From positions 4,776,501-4,840,500 of the forward strand of contig NC_088315.1 in assembly GCF_910592395.1 (NCBI RefSeq): a DNA stretch of 64,000 nucleotides, in the 5' to 3' direction. Shown here piece by piece: positions 63,401-64,000 of this stretch (its first letter is position 1; each line of letters begins with the position of its first letter). Below the pieces are notes generated by a model that saw only the letters and a list, made by a program, of their open reading frames with translations, ran no database searches and was not told where the DNA came from. Source of the DNA: Lineus longissimus (lineage: Eukaryota; Nemertea; Pilidiophora; Heteronemertea; Lineidae). A program made the translations under genes and the position numbers.

Positions 63401-64000
63401 CAACAGTTTTATCTGCTTCGAATCAAAATGGTATTATGAAAACCTTTCAGAAGCAGGTTGATACATGTACATCACTCCTCAGAATGCATAGCATGTGGAC
63501 TTATGCTACTCCTGATTCAAGTGTGTTTCTTGCCTTCAAAGTTTTCTACCACAGAAGACCACTCATAGCTCAATTCACTTCAAATCGGGTGCACGACACT
63601 TATCATATGCCAAGGGGGTTAGCCCTGTACTTACCGGAGGGGCCTGCACTGGTGGTGGTTGTGAAGCCGGGGGAAAGAATGCTGGGTTAACATGTGGCGC
63701 TGGTGGCACAACATGTGGGGGTGGTGGACCTTGTGGAGGGGGTCCCATGTGTGGGGGGTGACCAGGGGGACCTGAAACCCAAATAGAAATATAAAATTAT
63801 TGATAATGCAATTATTTCACAAAACCTGTGCTGGTTGACCCAGAACTATATTGGGTATATTGCACAGTAGAACAGCAGTGTAACCCACTTGGCTCTCAGA
63901 CTTCTTTATTGCATGCACCATACAATTTTTAATATCATTGTCATTTGACAAGTGGAAACAATTTTTTCAGTCAAACTCGATCATGGATTTTACCTGGCTG
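60462..64000 (-). CDS. CPSF6: Cleavage and polyadenylation specificity factor subunit 6, C-terminal part (5' end outside window)
   Basis: CPSF6 is a subunit of cleavage factor Im, which binds upstream UGUA motifs and steers poly(A) site choice in the nucleus. Visible exons, all in phase: 64000-63994 (partial), 63771-63635, 63315-63233, 62788-62714, 62155-62090, 61514-61390, 61101-60954, 60729-60462 (TGA). The Pro-rich part includes the family-typical [12 protein letters not shown] conserved helical segment reads [19 protein letters not shown] then [20 protein letters not shown], very close to vertebrate CPSF6. The last exon is an Arg/Ser/Glu/Asp-rich RS-like domain ending in STSSSSRRH, which in the family binds transportin-3 and SR proteins. 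The RRM is left out because it lies beyond the right edge. CPSF7 is a relative, but the FFPP and [12 protein letters not shown] stretches fit CPSF6 or the single invertebrate ancestor of both. Confidence 0.94.

Noticed and set aside
1-64000. CRISPR arrays, bacterial operons or viral gene clusters
   Set aside because: No spaced short direct repeats with unique spacers and no prokaryotic or viral gene content. All recognised genes are intron-rich animal genes.

Overview
The window is animal nuclear DNA. Genes are split by many short introns (mostly 100-600 bp) with GT-AG signals, non-coding DNA is moderately AT-rich, and there are a large tandem array, a MITE-like element and a tRNA-derived SINE-like head. 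The gene set (a STAC-type SH3 adaptor, NUP210, a four-repeat CNGK potassium channel and CPSF6) fits a bilaterian, most likely an aquatic invertebrate. CNGK is best known from sea urchin sperm and is also known from fish. I cannot name the phylum from the sequence alone.

Layout. (1) 1-13056, + strand: the 3' part of a STAC-like gene. Six phase-consistent exons (9788-13056) end in two SH3 modules. Two upstream exons (1239-1402 and 6588-6640) look like alternative last exons, since both start in the phase that the downstream exons use. (2) 13057-14990: 3' UTR and spacer. (3) 14990-20890: a satellite of 65-67 bp monomers organised as 134-bp dimers. Its left quarter is inverted relative to the rest, and a short TIR-bearing insertion has been copied along with it. 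(4) 22834-37081, - strand: a complete NUP210 (gp210) gene, 35 exons, 1912 residues by my splice model. (5) 37082-38153: the shared head-to-head promoter interval, with a perfect TGACGTCA. (6) 38154-52569, + strand: a complete CNGK-type channel, 30 exons, 2248 residues. It has four channel repeats in one chain, each with a GYGD filter and a cyclic-nucleotide-binding domain. (7) 52570-60461: spacer or 3' UTRs between convergent genes. (8) 60462-64000, - strand: the C-terminal half of CPSF6, running off the right edge.

The exon models of NUP210, CNGK, CPSF6 and the STAC 3' end were checked by hand. Every junction conserves reading phase and each gene ends in its own stop codon. Two CNGK introns need a GC donor to keep frame.

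The genes are not an operon or pathway. The points most worth following are the CNGK channel (a degenerate fourth nucleotide-binding domain, an S4 charge gradient and two GC-AG introns), the dimeric satellite with its orientation switch and co-amplified insertion, and the alternative STAC 3' ends.
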